DNA from: Hyperoplus lanceolatus
Lineage: Eukaryota; Chordata; Actinopteri; Uranoscopiformes; Ammodytidae
Reading direction: 5' to 3'
Assembly: GCA_026929865.2 (NCBI GenBank)
Contig: CM049413.1
Location: 16,833,501-16,897,500 of the forward strand
DNA length: 64,000 nucleotides
Shown here: piece after piece, positions 25,501-55,127 of the stretch
Layout: the number at the start of each line of letters is the position of its first letter
How positions within the stretch are numbered: position 1 is the first letter of the stretch
The notes under the pieces: model-generated
What the model was told of the DNA's origin: nothing
Seen by the model: only the letters and a program-made list of their open reading frames with translations
The model's database searches: none
Position numbers and translations under genes: made by a program

Positions 25501-27115
25501 AACTAAACACTGCTTATCCTTACAGTTTCCTGCAAACCTGTTTCCTTTGATTATTTGTTTCCGTGCCAGGGCTCAGCTGTCTGTCATACACGGACGCCCG
25601 CCCGCATGAACACAACTCTTCACATGCTGGAAAGAACATTAGGATTTATGAATTGTCCAAAACCATTTTCTCTTCTATATCTTAGCATACAAAACTATCA
25701 ACAATACGCTTGCAACTCATTCAGCTGCAGAGAAAAGTCAACAGTAGTCTAAAAACAAAGTTTGAAATAAGCCACTGAAGAACAACTTCCAACACATTCA
25801 CAACAACCTATTTAATTTATCCTAAATTGTACCAATATGTATATTTATTTATTTAATAGGCTATGTTTAATGTTTTAAAGTTTGGTTTTAATTAACAGAA
25901 GGACATTTTCTAAAAATGTTTGTTATTATTAATATAATAATTATATGTATATACAAAACATATATAGATATAGATATTATTTTTATATTTTTATGGGGAA
26001 AAATAATTCTGAATCAGCAAAAAATTGCAATTGGCAGGTTAGATTCTTTTGTCTAAATTGCAATCAGTGCACCCCTATTCATTCTTCTATAATTATTACT
26101 GCACACACTAGGATATGATCTTAATTGAGAATCTCAAATGAGACCAAGATGACAGGCTCAAAGGTAATTACAGTGAAATGCAAGGGTTAGGGTTATGCAA
26201 GTTTTCGATCATACTTTGTGTGCTACCAAATTTATTTTTGTGCTACTGAATTTTTTTGCTTGCTAGCACCAGTGCTACCACCTAAAAAAAATAAGCGTAC
26301 AGCCCTGACCTGTGTGACTTATTTATAATCCACTATTATTTTAAACCTGAAAGGTACTATTTAGCAGTTTATGTTGCAGTGTCTGCTATGTCCACAAGGG
26401 GGCGGCAGAGTCCATCACAATGTTTTTCTCATCATGCATCTTGGCAACACTAGAGGACCCTCTCTGTCTTCTTTAGTCTTGCTTTGCTTTGTTCCATCCT
26501 TAGAACACAATAGCCTACTGCACGCTTTTGTTGTATTATCTATTTATTGAGGATTACAAACATGAAAAACACACTAAAAAAGCCTGTGGAAACATGAAAT
26601 ATTTGAACACACTGAATAGCAAAAAAGATTTATATAAACCGTTGATAACACTGAGGAACCTATGAAACCTTTGTGAACTATATCCTCAGCTTGTAGCTGA
26701 CGTTGGCACATGTAGTGGTTCATTTTGTGCTTGTGTGAGCAGAAACCTGAGCATTGAGAGGTTGGTTTTATTTACACAAACCAGTGAGTCAGATGCAGTG
26801 ACTATACGCAGTGTGTTATGCTGGCATTTTGGTGCACCCATGTCTGAGTTTGAGAGGGTGCAGTCAGTGTAAAGCAGAAGTTGTCCCAATTCTAGTCTTC
26901 TGGCTCCATGGACCGAGACCAGGCGATGATGTGCTCGTCCTCTTAGGGGTACAAATGTAAGGAGCCAGGGTGCAATAAGATGGAATGTAGGTGGATGGAT
27001 ACATTATGTATATAAAAATCACAAATAAAAGAGTTAGAGTGATGCTTGGTCGATTAGATTATGACAACATGTTTGTGCGTTTGAATTTGTGGTGGATGGC
27101 AGCCCCCCCCCCCGG
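25501..27115. other. intergenic, no gene seen
   Basis: AT-rich sequence without supportable exons. If the minus-strand ORF at 27116-27880 is a terminal exon, its 3' UTR would lie here. TTTATT (minus-strand AATAAA) occurs near 26542 and 26764. Confidence 0.4.
26392..26408 (+). promoter_or_regulatory. possible CTCF-like site
   Basis: CCACAAGGGGGCGGCAG is close to the CTCF core (CCAC, then AGGGGGC). It lies between the mrpl3 side and the cspg5 side of the window. Similar motifs also occur inside dispersed repeats, so this is only a candidate. Confidence 0.3.
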
Positions 27116-27880
27116 TCAGGAGAGTTGTGGTAGGGACCGGGTGCTGACGGGGCTGTACTTCAGCCTGGACGGTGAGGGGGGAGGCTGGGTGAGGTGAGGG
27201 GAGGAGGGGGACGGACGCATGTTGTGTGCACTCTGATACTCTGCCCCAGCCCCAGAGTGCTCTGAGCCTGGGGGTTGTGATCGACCTCTGGGCCTGCGTA
27301 ACTGAGGCGGGGTGGTGGTGGAGGAGGAGGGGTTAGGCTGGCATTTGTACCCAGGAACCACAGAGTGACGGCTGGGTGAACGGTGGCGACCGGGTGAGGG
27401 GTGGCGGCCGGGTGATGGATGGCGATTGGTTGATGGGTGACGACTGGGTGAAGGGTGGTGATTTGGTGATGGGTGGTGACCGGGTGAATGGTTGTGATTG
27501 AGTGAAGGGTGGCGATTAGGTGATGGTCGGCGACCGGGTGAAGAATGCTTCCCGGACATGGGGTGACGGCCGGGTGAGGAGTGCCTGCCTGACGACGAGG
27601 CTTCGCGGTTACTGCCTGTGTGTTTTTCCGTGGTGTGTCTGGGTGACTTATGTACCTTGGGCGACTTTGGCGACTTGGGTGTCTTGGGTGATTTGGGCAA
27701 GGGGTGAGAGGATGGATAAGAGTTGGCATTTTGAGTGGGAGGGGCTTGGCCAGGAGAGGTGTAGTCTCCATTGTTGCCAACCTTGTAGAGGAAGAGGTCA
27801 TACTGAAGGGGTGGGCTGGTGTCCACTTGGCGCTTGGCGTCTTTGGGGAGGAGCACTTCCAGGCCGATAGTGACTCCATC
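27116..27880 (-). CDS. orphan exon-like ORF, His/Pro/Ser heptad repeats (possible alternative cspg5 last exon)
   Basis: On the minus strand an acceptor (TTTCCACATCAG) precedes a phase-0 open frame of 254 codons with stop TGA at 27116-27118. The first ~40 residues are of normal complexity (DGVTIGLEVLLPKDAK, then SPPLQYDLFLYKVGNNGDY). They are followed by a Lys/Pro/Ser stretch (KSPKTPKSPKSPKVHKS) and about ten 7-residue units of the type RHPSPGR/NHHPSPN. I do not recognise the protein. It lies 2.3 kb downstream of the cspg5 stop on the same strand, and phase 0 matches the phase-0 ends of the cspg5 exons at 33130 and 32185, so it could be an alternative last exon. It could equally be the last exon of an unrelated gene or a chance frame: the adjoining minus frame is also open through the repeat. 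Confidence 0.4.
   Translation of the reverse strand, partial: DGVTIGLEVLLPKDAKRQVDTSPPLQYDLFLYKVGNNGDYTSPGQAPPTQNANSYPSSHPLPKSPKTPKSPKSPKVHKSPRHTTEKHTGSNREASSSGRHSSPGRHPMSGKHSSPGRRPSPNRHPSLNHNHSPGHHPSPNHHPSPSRHPSTNRHPSPGRHPSPGRHRSPSRHSVVPGYKCQPNPSSSTTTPPQLRRPRGRSQPPGSEHSGAGAEYQSAHNMRPSPSSPHLTQPPPSPSRLKYSPVSTRSLPQLS
27371..27590 (-). repeat. 21-bp minisatellite encoding 7-residue units
   Basis: Diverged tandem 21-bp units, on the plus strand of the type GGGTGAAGGGTGGCGAC, about ten copies. The period is a multiple of three, so the long minus-strand frame stays open throughout. Confidence 0.85.
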
Positions 27881-29225
27881 CTGATGTGGAAATACGGTAA
27901 GTAGAGAAGGATGCAACAAATGACAATGTGTAGGGACAGTCACAGAGGCAACAATTAATGAAATGAGAATTTACAAAGAAATGCAGACATGGATGGCATA
28001 AGACAATGGGCCCCTGGGCACAGGCACAATCCCTGCGTTCCAAATACTACTCTGCTATTGAGCATGCCATAAAAAGATTAAGGCTGTCCGAATTAATACA
28101 TTTCAAATGCAGTTCGCCGGAAATACTCTGACGTCCTACTTAATCCTGTCGCATTTTTGGCTTTTCTGACACACGATCCTTTCTGCAGCAGAATTTGAGT
28201 CAAAGACTGAAACACAGAGGGGGAAGAACCAGCGACGTGACGAATCAATAAGTGAGGGTCAAGTTTTAGGCGGATTGTTATGACAAAATAGTAAGTGCCA
28301 ATTGTTAGCATACTGTATTCAAATACAGACCTTTCAAGGTCGGCTACAGTATGTACTAAGGTAAAAAGAAAAATTATGCAATTTGGAATTTGGATTAATT
28401 GTTTAAATAAAAACATTGATTAACTTTTCGCTTTTAAGGTTTCCACGACATCAACATTTTTTTCATGAGATATAGAGATATACTGTACAAAATCTGACAG
28501 TCAATATTTTAAAAGAAACCTTTCATACCCATTATATTTTCTTGAAGCCAAACTACAAATTCCTACGTAAAGACAACATTTAGGATATATAATCTGATCA
28601 GGACGTCTATATGTCTGACTGCGGTCTGTGACTTTCCAACAAGACATGGTAATGACAGTATCCCATATGAGCCTGTGCCCGGTAGGCCCATTTGGTAATC
28701 CATCCATGGATACTGAATAGATTATCCGCATCAGACATGGAGACATATAACTGGACAACAAATAATACATATTTAAGACTTAACAGAAAAAACGTAAAAT
28801 AATGAGTGAAATGGGTTCTGCGTTTGAACAGAAATGATCACGGACCACTGGTGTGAACACATGTAAGATGCTAGTGGTACAGGACATATCTAAGGTGAAG
28901 TCGACAATACAGAAGTGGAACAAAGCAAATAATGTCATAAAAGTACAGACAAAGGAACATAAAAACAGATACTTTAACATTCATGTTTGGGTCAAACACA
29001 AAAGGAGCATAATAGACCCAGTGAATATTGGAATGAGTTACTTTTGTAGCAGCTTCTGTTCATTTTGGAGAGCTGTCCGTGGTGCTGAATTGGCACACTG
29101 AGACAGTGTTGTTTGTGTGGTGTAATCTGTGAGCAGCCTACTGTGGCACAAAAGCAGAGGGTCAGCCGTGCAGTTATTATTAGCGCAGGAGCAGTTGGCA
29201 GTAGTTAGCCTCATCATGAGCAGAC

Positions 29226-29296
<71 letters not shown>

Positions 29297-30177
29297 GAGA
29301 GAGAGGCAGGAGGGGAAAGTAGAGCTCATAGCAACACACGGGGACAAGCCGGAGTAAAATTAAAAAGATTTATTCCAACAAGTGTGAACTATAATCCTCC
29401 ATGTATACCCAAAAAAGTACAAAAGAACCTCAAGTACATTAAAGTATTATAAATCACATTGAAAACCAAGACACAGTGTGTGTGTGTGTGTGTTTTATAA
29501 TGTATATAGATTCAAATATCAACTCCAAGCAATTACTTTGACCTCATGTAATCTAGACATATCCACTTATAAGCACTGTCAGACAGGAATAGTTTGCAAA
29601 ATACAGATTCACTTGATTTCCACTTATTCATTTTTTTGTTTGTTCTTGTAAATGTTACGTTTTCAGACACTTTTTTCATTGATAACACCAATGCATGCGG
29701 ACAGAGAGAAAGACAGTAAGGCGGGGGCAGGCAGAGGTGCGGGGGAAGGGGATGGGAGGGTGTTGGGGGGGAAAGAGGAGAAGAGGAGACAATGCAGGAG
29801 CAAGAGTTCATTGGCCTAGAGACCAAGGCTAGGGCATCAGTGGAGAGGAAAAGTCAGTCATTAGTTGGTCCAAGCCAGAGATTTTTAGTCCAGCGTAAGA
29901 AAACGGAGAGAGGAAAGAAAGGGAGGCAGCGGCGCCACTATATGTGATCAACGTTGGCATGATGGCAGCCTTGTAAACAGGACTGTTGTGCTTCATCAGG
30001 GTTGTAACCTTAAAATTATGTTGTGCTTAATTTTAGACAGTAGGCCCGATCGCCTGTTTGTAATACGTATTGTATTATATATGTTATACACCTATTACGA
30101 TTTCTTTTTCTATTTGTGCGAATTCAACATTTTTGGATTCTCCCAGCAGCCCCACTTTTGCCAGATGGTTGGTTGGA
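27881..30177 (-). other. region downstream of cspg5 stop (3' UTR or intron)
   Basis: No recognisable exon. It is either the long 3' UTR of cspg5 or, if the 27.1-27.9 kb ORF is spliced to cspg5, an alternative intron. It contains a (GA)n tract at 29231-29292. Confidence 0.5.
29231..29292 (+). repeat. (GA)n microsatellite
   Basis: About 31 GA units, nearly perfect, downstream of cspg5. It is a pure purine/pyrimidine tract. Confidence 0.97.
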
Positions 30178-40985
<10,808 letters not shown>

Positions 40986-41350
40986 ACCGTATGGCTATCC
41001 CTTCCGTTCTCGACACACTGATGCCTATTGTGATCCCGTTTTGGGTCGTACCGGTCAGACAGTGGGGCTGTACGATAATCCTCGTGGTCGATCCTCCAAA
41101 GTTCAGATCATACCCGTTTTCGCCATGTCGTCCCTCACCTCTGCGGTCTCTCTCTATCTCTGAACCGTCTAACGGCTTGGGTTCGTTTCCATTGCACCGA
41201 GCGTGTGCCCTCGCTTCCACTCCACACCTTTGGCGCGCGCGTGTCACTTTGCGCTTTGGGGGTCTTTCGTCAGCACCGCGGTGCCGTAGTACTCATGCGC
41301 GCGACCGGCGGAGTGTCTGCAGACGAGATTTTAATGAGCCGGGTTCGTCG
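40986..41350 (-). promoter_or_regulatory. cspg5 5' UTR and GC-rich promoter region
   Basis: CpG-richer sequence directly upstream of the cspg5 start codon (CAT at 40983-40985 on the plus strand), in contrast to the AT-rich surroundings. No TATA box is convincing. The transcription start is not determined. Confidence 0.45.
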
Positions 41351-41469
41351 CTGCCTGCCCGCCTGCATGTATGCCGTCCATGTTAAGCCTTTCCAGTTGA
41401 CTCCCCTTGGCGATGAGAGGCAAAGCACGGCACTGCGCGCGCGCAAAGTGCGTTTGAGTGTCAAAGTGG

Positions 41470-41507
<38 letters not shown>

Positions 41508-41618
41508 CCACAAACGCACACCCGAGTGAGGCAGATGCAGAATGGGTCTGGGTAGGACCATCTGTTGTCAATGGAAGTCAATATGCTCCATTTTACACCA
41601 ATGCTGAGTTAATGTGGT

Positions 41619-41672
<54 letters not shown>

Positions 41673-41854
41673 TTTATCCCTCCCTTTATCTCTCTCTCAG
41701 TCTCTCTCTTTGTTGTTGTTTATATGTCAGGGGGTTGTTTAGGTGGATCTTGACTTTGGTCAGCAGAGAGAGGTGTGCATGGATATATGGTGGGTGGATA
41801 ATCCTCTGCTCCAGACAATGACATCTGCTGCTGGATCACACTGCCACCCACCAG

Positions 41855-41925
<71 letters not shown>

Positions 41926-43185
41926 ACTTATAATACGCCCCCCCCCCCATTTCCACATGTCCCCTATCATTTAATAGCCTACTCTCTCCCAAAGTATAAC
42001 TTTTAAAAAAAATCTGATTTTTCAGACATATCACCCTAATTGCCAAATAGATGTATTTATTGTAATCACTGCTCTGCGGCGCTAATCCATTTTCCTCTTT
42101 CTCTGTCTCCTTTACTGTCACAAACAGCTGAACAGAATGGCCTGTGGAGGTCTGACAACCCACTCTCCTCCTAAATGAGATTGAATGAAATGCATTATGA
42201 AATAATTAAGACAAAATGCTGTGTTCCTGGTTAATGATACAGTTTTACTCATTTAACCATTAAATTGGGTCCCACTGTCCACAAAACACAGAATCTAACC
42301 TAAATTCATAGAAAGGAAGAGGGGAGGAGAGAGAGAGAGAGAGAGTGTGTGATGGGATTCAGGCAATGGACAGACATAGGGGAAAGTCGAAGAGAGGGAG
42401 CTCTGTAGAACGGCAGAGATACAGAAAAATGTTCACTGATGCACTGCCAAACAGAGCAGAACGAAATTGCTTCCGTTGCCCCCACTCCACACACACCCCC
42501 TCCTTCAAACACACACATACAGTATATGCCATGATGATAAATAAACACAAGCACGGTCATCCTATCTTTAAACTCTCCTTCTTCCTATGGCGGTTGAATT
42601 AATTCCAGGGCTACAGTCTTCTTTTTTTCTTCTTTTTTTGACTTGCAAGATGAGTTTGTTTTTCAGACTGTATGGGCAGGATGAACAGATGGATCTGACT
42701 GAGAACCAGAATGGAAGAATAGCACACCTTTAGTCAACGCCAAGCTACGCGCGTGTGTGCGTGCGTGCATTTGTTGATGCATGTTGTGCTAGGGGCACAT
42801 GTTTTTTTTCCATCCTGTTCCTGTGTTGAACGGTGAGGGGTGGACAGGATGTCCAAATCCCCTCAGGTGCCTTCCCTGTGTGTGTCAGCGAGTGTGTGTC
42901 CAATGCTGTGGCATACACTCGAGGGAGAAGAAGAGGCTTATTGAACTACAGTATATCTCCATCCTACTATATGTGCAGCTAACAGGGAGCAGGTAGCAGA
43001 GTAGGGCCTTTTCAGGGGAGCAGAATCTCTTTTGTAATCGCTCAGTGTAGGCTGCAAGGTCCTCTTTTCAACATGCAGTACACCCCAACTCTATCACATT
43101 CTGAAGTTACCTCAATAAAGGCCTCTAAAACTATGTCATGTCAAATTGCTGTATTATATCTTAGTTACCATCCAACTTAGATGAC
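41351..43185. other. intergenic, microsatellites only
   Basis: Between the cspg5 promoter and the small-protein units. It contains CA/TG arrays at about 41474-41506, 41621-41671 and 41856-41921. No coding exon is supported. Confidence 0.45.
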
Positions 43186-43189
43186 CCTT

Positions 43190-43385
43190 GTATTTTAGGA
43201 ATGGGGTGATGTGGTCACGGGATTGGGTGCTGATGAGGTATATCTGGGTGTCGTCGGCATAGCAGTTGAAGTCCACTCCAGATTGAAGTAGTGGAGTATC
43301 TGACAGAGGGAGAGGAAGTAGATGATGAAAAGGGAGGGCCCGAGTACGGAGCCATGAGGAACGCCTTGTGTCAATGTGTCTGTAG
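43190..43385 (-). mobile_element. LINE reverse-transcriptase fragment
   Basis: Read on the minus strand this encodes GPSLFIIYFLSLCQIL and, in a neighbouring frame, VDFNCYADDTQIYL, the catalytic YADD region of a non-LTR reverse transcriptase. It is short, truncated at both ends and frameshifted. It sits immediately upstream of the first small-membrane-protein unit and may have displaced that unit's promoter. Confidence 0.7.
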
Positions 43386-43538
43386 CAATAATCTCACAGG
43401 GAACGAGATTCGATTTAAAAATACTTTTGTTTCATTTGACAATTGATCCAGGGAAACGGATATTGTGGCTTTCATTTAATTGAAATACAGTCATGCTGCA
43501 CTGAGTGAGTACAGATGCTGACTGTTTCTCCCTTTTAG

Positions 43539-43773
43539 AGACAGTTTGACTTTTTCAGGTGTCACTATTTCCACCACTGAATTACTGCTGATTGCACTTG
43601 GACTTGGCTTTGTGGTGATGGCAGCAGTAATTGGAGTCTACTGCCTAGTGGTAAGTGATCTAACAATCCTTCTGAACAAAGCTTGTTTTGTCGGGAAAAT
43701 TAATTAGCTGTACTTTAAGCGTCAATACTCCCTTTTTACCCTCCCTTTTTCAATCTAGAAACAACAAGGCTAA
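43539..43773 (+). CDS. putative small single-pass membrane protein, unit 1 (partial model)
   Basis: Exon 43539-43650 lies between a pyrimidine-rich acceptor (CTCCCTTTTAG) and donor GTAAGT. In the frame set by the related unit 3 it encodes 37 residues: DSLTFSGVTISTTE followed by a hydrophobic helix starting LLLIALGLGFVVMAA and ending VYCLV. It ends in phase 0. Two downstream exons would close it: 43759-43773 (KQQG, stop) or 44636-44668 (KKKEKEKKMF, stop). The first coding exon was not found; a LINE fragment lies where it would be expected. The result would be a protein of about 45-50 residues with a short lumenal or external N-terminus and a small cytosolic tail. I do not recognise the family. 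Confidence 0.4.
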
Positions 43774-44076
43774 AGAAATCTGACTGGCAAAGACAGATTA
43801 AGAGAGCCGTGCTGCCACTAGGCGATGACAAAGACAGGCATAGGAAACGAAGCAGAACATCGGGTTCAAATCCAGTTTATGTTTTATATATAAAGCATCA
43901 TCACAGCATCAGAGGCACATTGTAACACAAGTGGTGCTATAATCAGAGGATGATCAAATATTACACCATACTTCATGGAGACATATTCTGTTTTTTCTTT
44001 TTCTAAATTGAACTTGATGAAATCCTCCAACACTTGTAAGAAAGGAAGCCACAGGAAGGGGAAAAGACTCAAACTG

Positions 44077-44088
44077 AAAACTGAAACC
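44077..44088 (+). promoter_or_regulatory. ISRE-like motif, unit 2
   Basis: AAAACTGAAACC, within a longer AAACTGAAAACTGAAACC, closely fits the interferon-stimulated response element GAAANNGAAAC. It lies about 90 bases before an ATG at 44170, the same spacing as in unit 3. Confidence 0.4.
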
Positions 44089-44169
44089 AAACATTAGCAC
44101 TTGCATTAAATCTTAACGTTACAGCTGTTCCTTCATTATCACTGTTAAGAAAGGAATAAAACCTCAAGG

Positions 44170-44230
44170 ATGACTTTGACTCTGGAGTATATTTCAAACT
44201 CCATCTTTGTGACAGGATTCAGGTGGTTGA
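44170..44230 (+). pseudogene. degenerate first exon of unit 2
   Basis: ATGACTTTGACTCTGGAG aligns with the unit 3 start ATGACTCT|GTAAGT, but the donor is changed to GGAGTAT. No transmembrane exon is found between here and the Lys-rich terminal exon at 44636. Unit 2 therefore looks like a decayed copy, or only its last exon is shared with unit 1. Confidence 0.35.
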
Positions 44231-44635
44231 GTGATAAGGAGTAATACGGAGGAGAGTCATTTGTCAAGCAGTATTAATGGGTGCGTTGCCATGTGCTTAC
44301 ACTGGATATTTCAACAAGCAGAGCAATACATTCTCACAGGGAACAAGCTTTGATTTAAGAATTGTTAAATCATTTAGGTGTCGTAGAATGGTTTTCATTC
44401 CTCTGAAATAGTTGAATTACAAATGTGACCTGATGATGACCTTAGAATAAAAAAAGGTTAGAATAGTTCTTTCTGGGGAACATACATTTCTGTAACAAAT
44501 GTCATGGCATGAAATGAAGCCTTGTCATACTGCACTAAAGGAGTACAGGTGCTGACATGAATGTTACATTTAAATGTTGAAGATTGTCACACAATATCAG
44601 TTTTAAGTGTCACAAATGTGTTTCTTCTTTTGCAG

Positions 44636-44668
44636 AAAAAGAAAGAAAAAGAAAAGAAAATGTTCTAA
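44636..44668 (+). CDS. Lys-rich terminal exon of the small membrane protein
   Basis: Acceptor TTTCTTCTTTTGCAG precedes eleven codons, KKKEKEKKMF and stop TAA, open in phase 0 as required by the exon ending at 43650. AATAAA follows at 44808-44813. A basic tail directly after a transmembrane helix is consistent with a cytosolic C-terminus. Confidence 0.4.
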   Translation, partial: KKKEKEKKMF

Positions 44669-45435
44669 GATCCTGTCACTTCCTCCGCATGGTATACATC
44701 CTCAAGAGAGATCTGCCAGTAATGACATTTGTTTCAGATAAGTGTACACTGTCTGACTGATAGTAAATTCCTCTGAGTGGAATTCATGGCTCATAATGTC
44801 ATGACTCAATAAAAACAAAACTGGCAGACAAGCTGTGGTTTTTGAAGTAAATTTTTTATTTTTTATATTGACTGTCAGTTATTCTACTTAGACGCACAAG
44901 TTAAGCTTTGGCACTGTCTAAATACCAACATGAGGTGCTCACATTTGACTCTCTGTAGTGTCACTGTTTTTCAAAGGTTTAAACTTCAATGACCTTGGGC
45001 TAATAAACAACATTCAGTTGATATTACAGTGAAATAAATCTAAGGGAAGATATTTAACAGTTGCAATGAGGTCCAGCACTGCAATCCTCCATTTCCTCTG
45101 GGAATCTGTCTTTGTAAGCCGATACATAAATCCTGTTCTCAACAGACTTATGCAAACAAAGTGCAGAACCCTTTTATCTTTATTTAGTGAGAGCTTTTTA
45201 ACCCTTCGTGGTATGGCTAGAGAGCTACTTTTGAGTTGTTTAGTTACTAGTTATTATGTGGGTTTTGATAATCAGAATACAATCGAGATCAATATATTTC
45301 CTCCACCACTATTGAAATCTGGAAAATGGCAGACAGCATTTACAGTTCCTGCTTTTGATTTGCTGCACTGAGCTGAAAACCAGCCCTTCAGGTCCTGCAT
45401 TCAGGTAGCCTAGCAGGAAGGGTGAGGCAACACAT

Positions 45436-45447
45436 GAAACTGAAACC
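45436..45447 (+). promoter_or_regulatory. ISRE motif, unit 3
   Basis: GAAACTGAAACC is an exact GAAANNGAAAC interferon-stimulated response element core. It lies about 90 bases upstream of the ATG at 45535 and shares the block AAACTGAAACCAAACA with unit 2. Confidence 0.5.
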
Positions 45448-45534
45448 AAACACAAAGCGCTTCACCTTTAATCTGAACGTTGTAGAAGTTCAGGGGAATA
45501 TCGGGTGTTAAGAGGGAGAAATAAGACATTGAAG

Positions 45535-45975
45535 ATGACTCTGTAAGTTCATTTTAACTTCAACTATAGGTGACAGGGTTCTGTTTGTATATGGGGGGTT
45601 GGGAGTTCTAGTGATAAAGAGACATTATTAATTAAAAGAGCCATTATTGGAGGGTTGCCAATAAAATAATATAACAACATTTTTACATCATTTTAGTGTT
45701 GTAACATATTGTTATTTCATGGTTTAATTTCTAACTGAATTAGCTGTTTCTGAGTCTTCAGCTACAAAGTTGTCACCAAATGTCATATGAAGATAAAATG
45801 AAATGTTATCACACTGCATTGAATGAATACCGATAATGGCTGAATGTTTCTCATTCCTTTTCCTAGGGGAAGTGTCTTTATCTCGTTATTTACGGGTATT
45901 ACAATCAATATATCCCCAGCAGGTATGGTGACAATTGTAGTTTGGCTTGGGTTAAAGCTAGTGTATTCTTATCTG
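45535..45975 (+). CDS. putative small single-pass membrane protein, unit 3 (partial model)
   Basis: A short first exon, ATGACTCT at 45535-45542, ends at a strong donor (GTAAGT). The next exon, 45867-45975, follows a pyrimidine-rich acceptor (CATTCCTTTTCCTAG), fits in phase and encodes 36 residues: GSVFISLFTGITINIS, then a hydrophobic segment MVTIVVWLGLKLVYSYL, ending in phase 0 at GTAAGT. The exon is three bases shorter than its unit 1 counterpart, and the donor-side intron starts are alike (GTAAGTGAT, then AACAATC). The terminal exon is uncertain: the acceptor at 46010 would leave only a 35-nt intron, while one at 46399 would add a 29-residue tail. Confidence 0.4.
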
Positions 45976-46699
45976 GTAAGTGATTAAACAATCATGTAGT
46001 CTTGTTTCAGAGGGATCAATAAAAATAATGATTTTAATGCGCACTCCAAAACAAAACAAACACAACAAAAAACGTGCTTAACCAACATTTTAACACATCT
46101 ATACATGATTAAAAAGCATCTATATGTGATGCAATAGTCCCAATAACTGAATAGCCACAGATTAAACCATTTTCTGTTTACAAACGTTAAATCTGATAAA
46201 TACACTTACATCCAACTGTGTATTTATGGAATGCATCATATCAGTTTGAAATTTTCAATTTTTCAATTAAATTACACTCAATTTGATATCACAACCATTT
46301 AGTAAAAGTTTGCATTAATGGGGTCAGTAGTTCCTTGAGGAATTAAGAAATGCATTGTCAATGTATTTTGTTTGTTTTTTTGTTTGTTTTACTGCGTAGC
46401 ATCATAAGATAGATATTGCAGACTCGAGACCAGTTGGAAAAACACAAGACGAAATCCATTTTGTTTCATGTAAAACAACTTTAATGAGTTGAGTTCAATC
46501 TTCAGATTTCTCAACTCTGACGTCAGAGCACAAATTTCATCACAGATACAAGACGGACTGAGCCGTTGACCAAATGCACATTGACAAGTGTCTGTCTGTG
46601 AGTCTTTAAACCTATAAACATCATGTGACTACTTAAGAGTGGACAAACTTCAATATTAAACACCTGTTCCTGGACATTTATGCCAGAGTTAACATATTA

Positions 46700-46748
<49 letters not shown>

Positions 46749-46818
46749 CTGGTTTAAAGGAAGTTTCGGTGTGTGTTGTTGGTGGGTTTGGGTGTGTATC
46801 TTGTTTTTTCTGGACGGT

Positions 46819-55127
<8,309 letters not shown>

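Noticed and set aside
27160-27879. Second long minus-strand frame through the 21-bp repeat
   Set aside because: Open only because a 21-bp repeat lacks stops in that frame; its N-terminal part (MESLSAWKCSSPKTP) looks like an out-of-phase reading of the better frame.
27520-27904. Plus-strand ORF ending at a donor-like TACG|GTAAGTA
   Set aside because: Opposite strand to the more protein-like frame, and its composition (Gly/Val/Trp-rich) reflects the complement of the Pro/Ser/His repeat.
45066-45371. 101-codon plus-strand ORF between small-protein units 2 and 3
   Set aside because: Starts with an ATG but has no promoter motif, repeat partner or recognisable domain; composition looks random for AT-rich DNA.
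46011-46022. RDQ-stop as terminal exon of small-protein unit 3
   Set aside because: It would require a 35-nt intron, shorter than vertebrate spliceosomes normally use.
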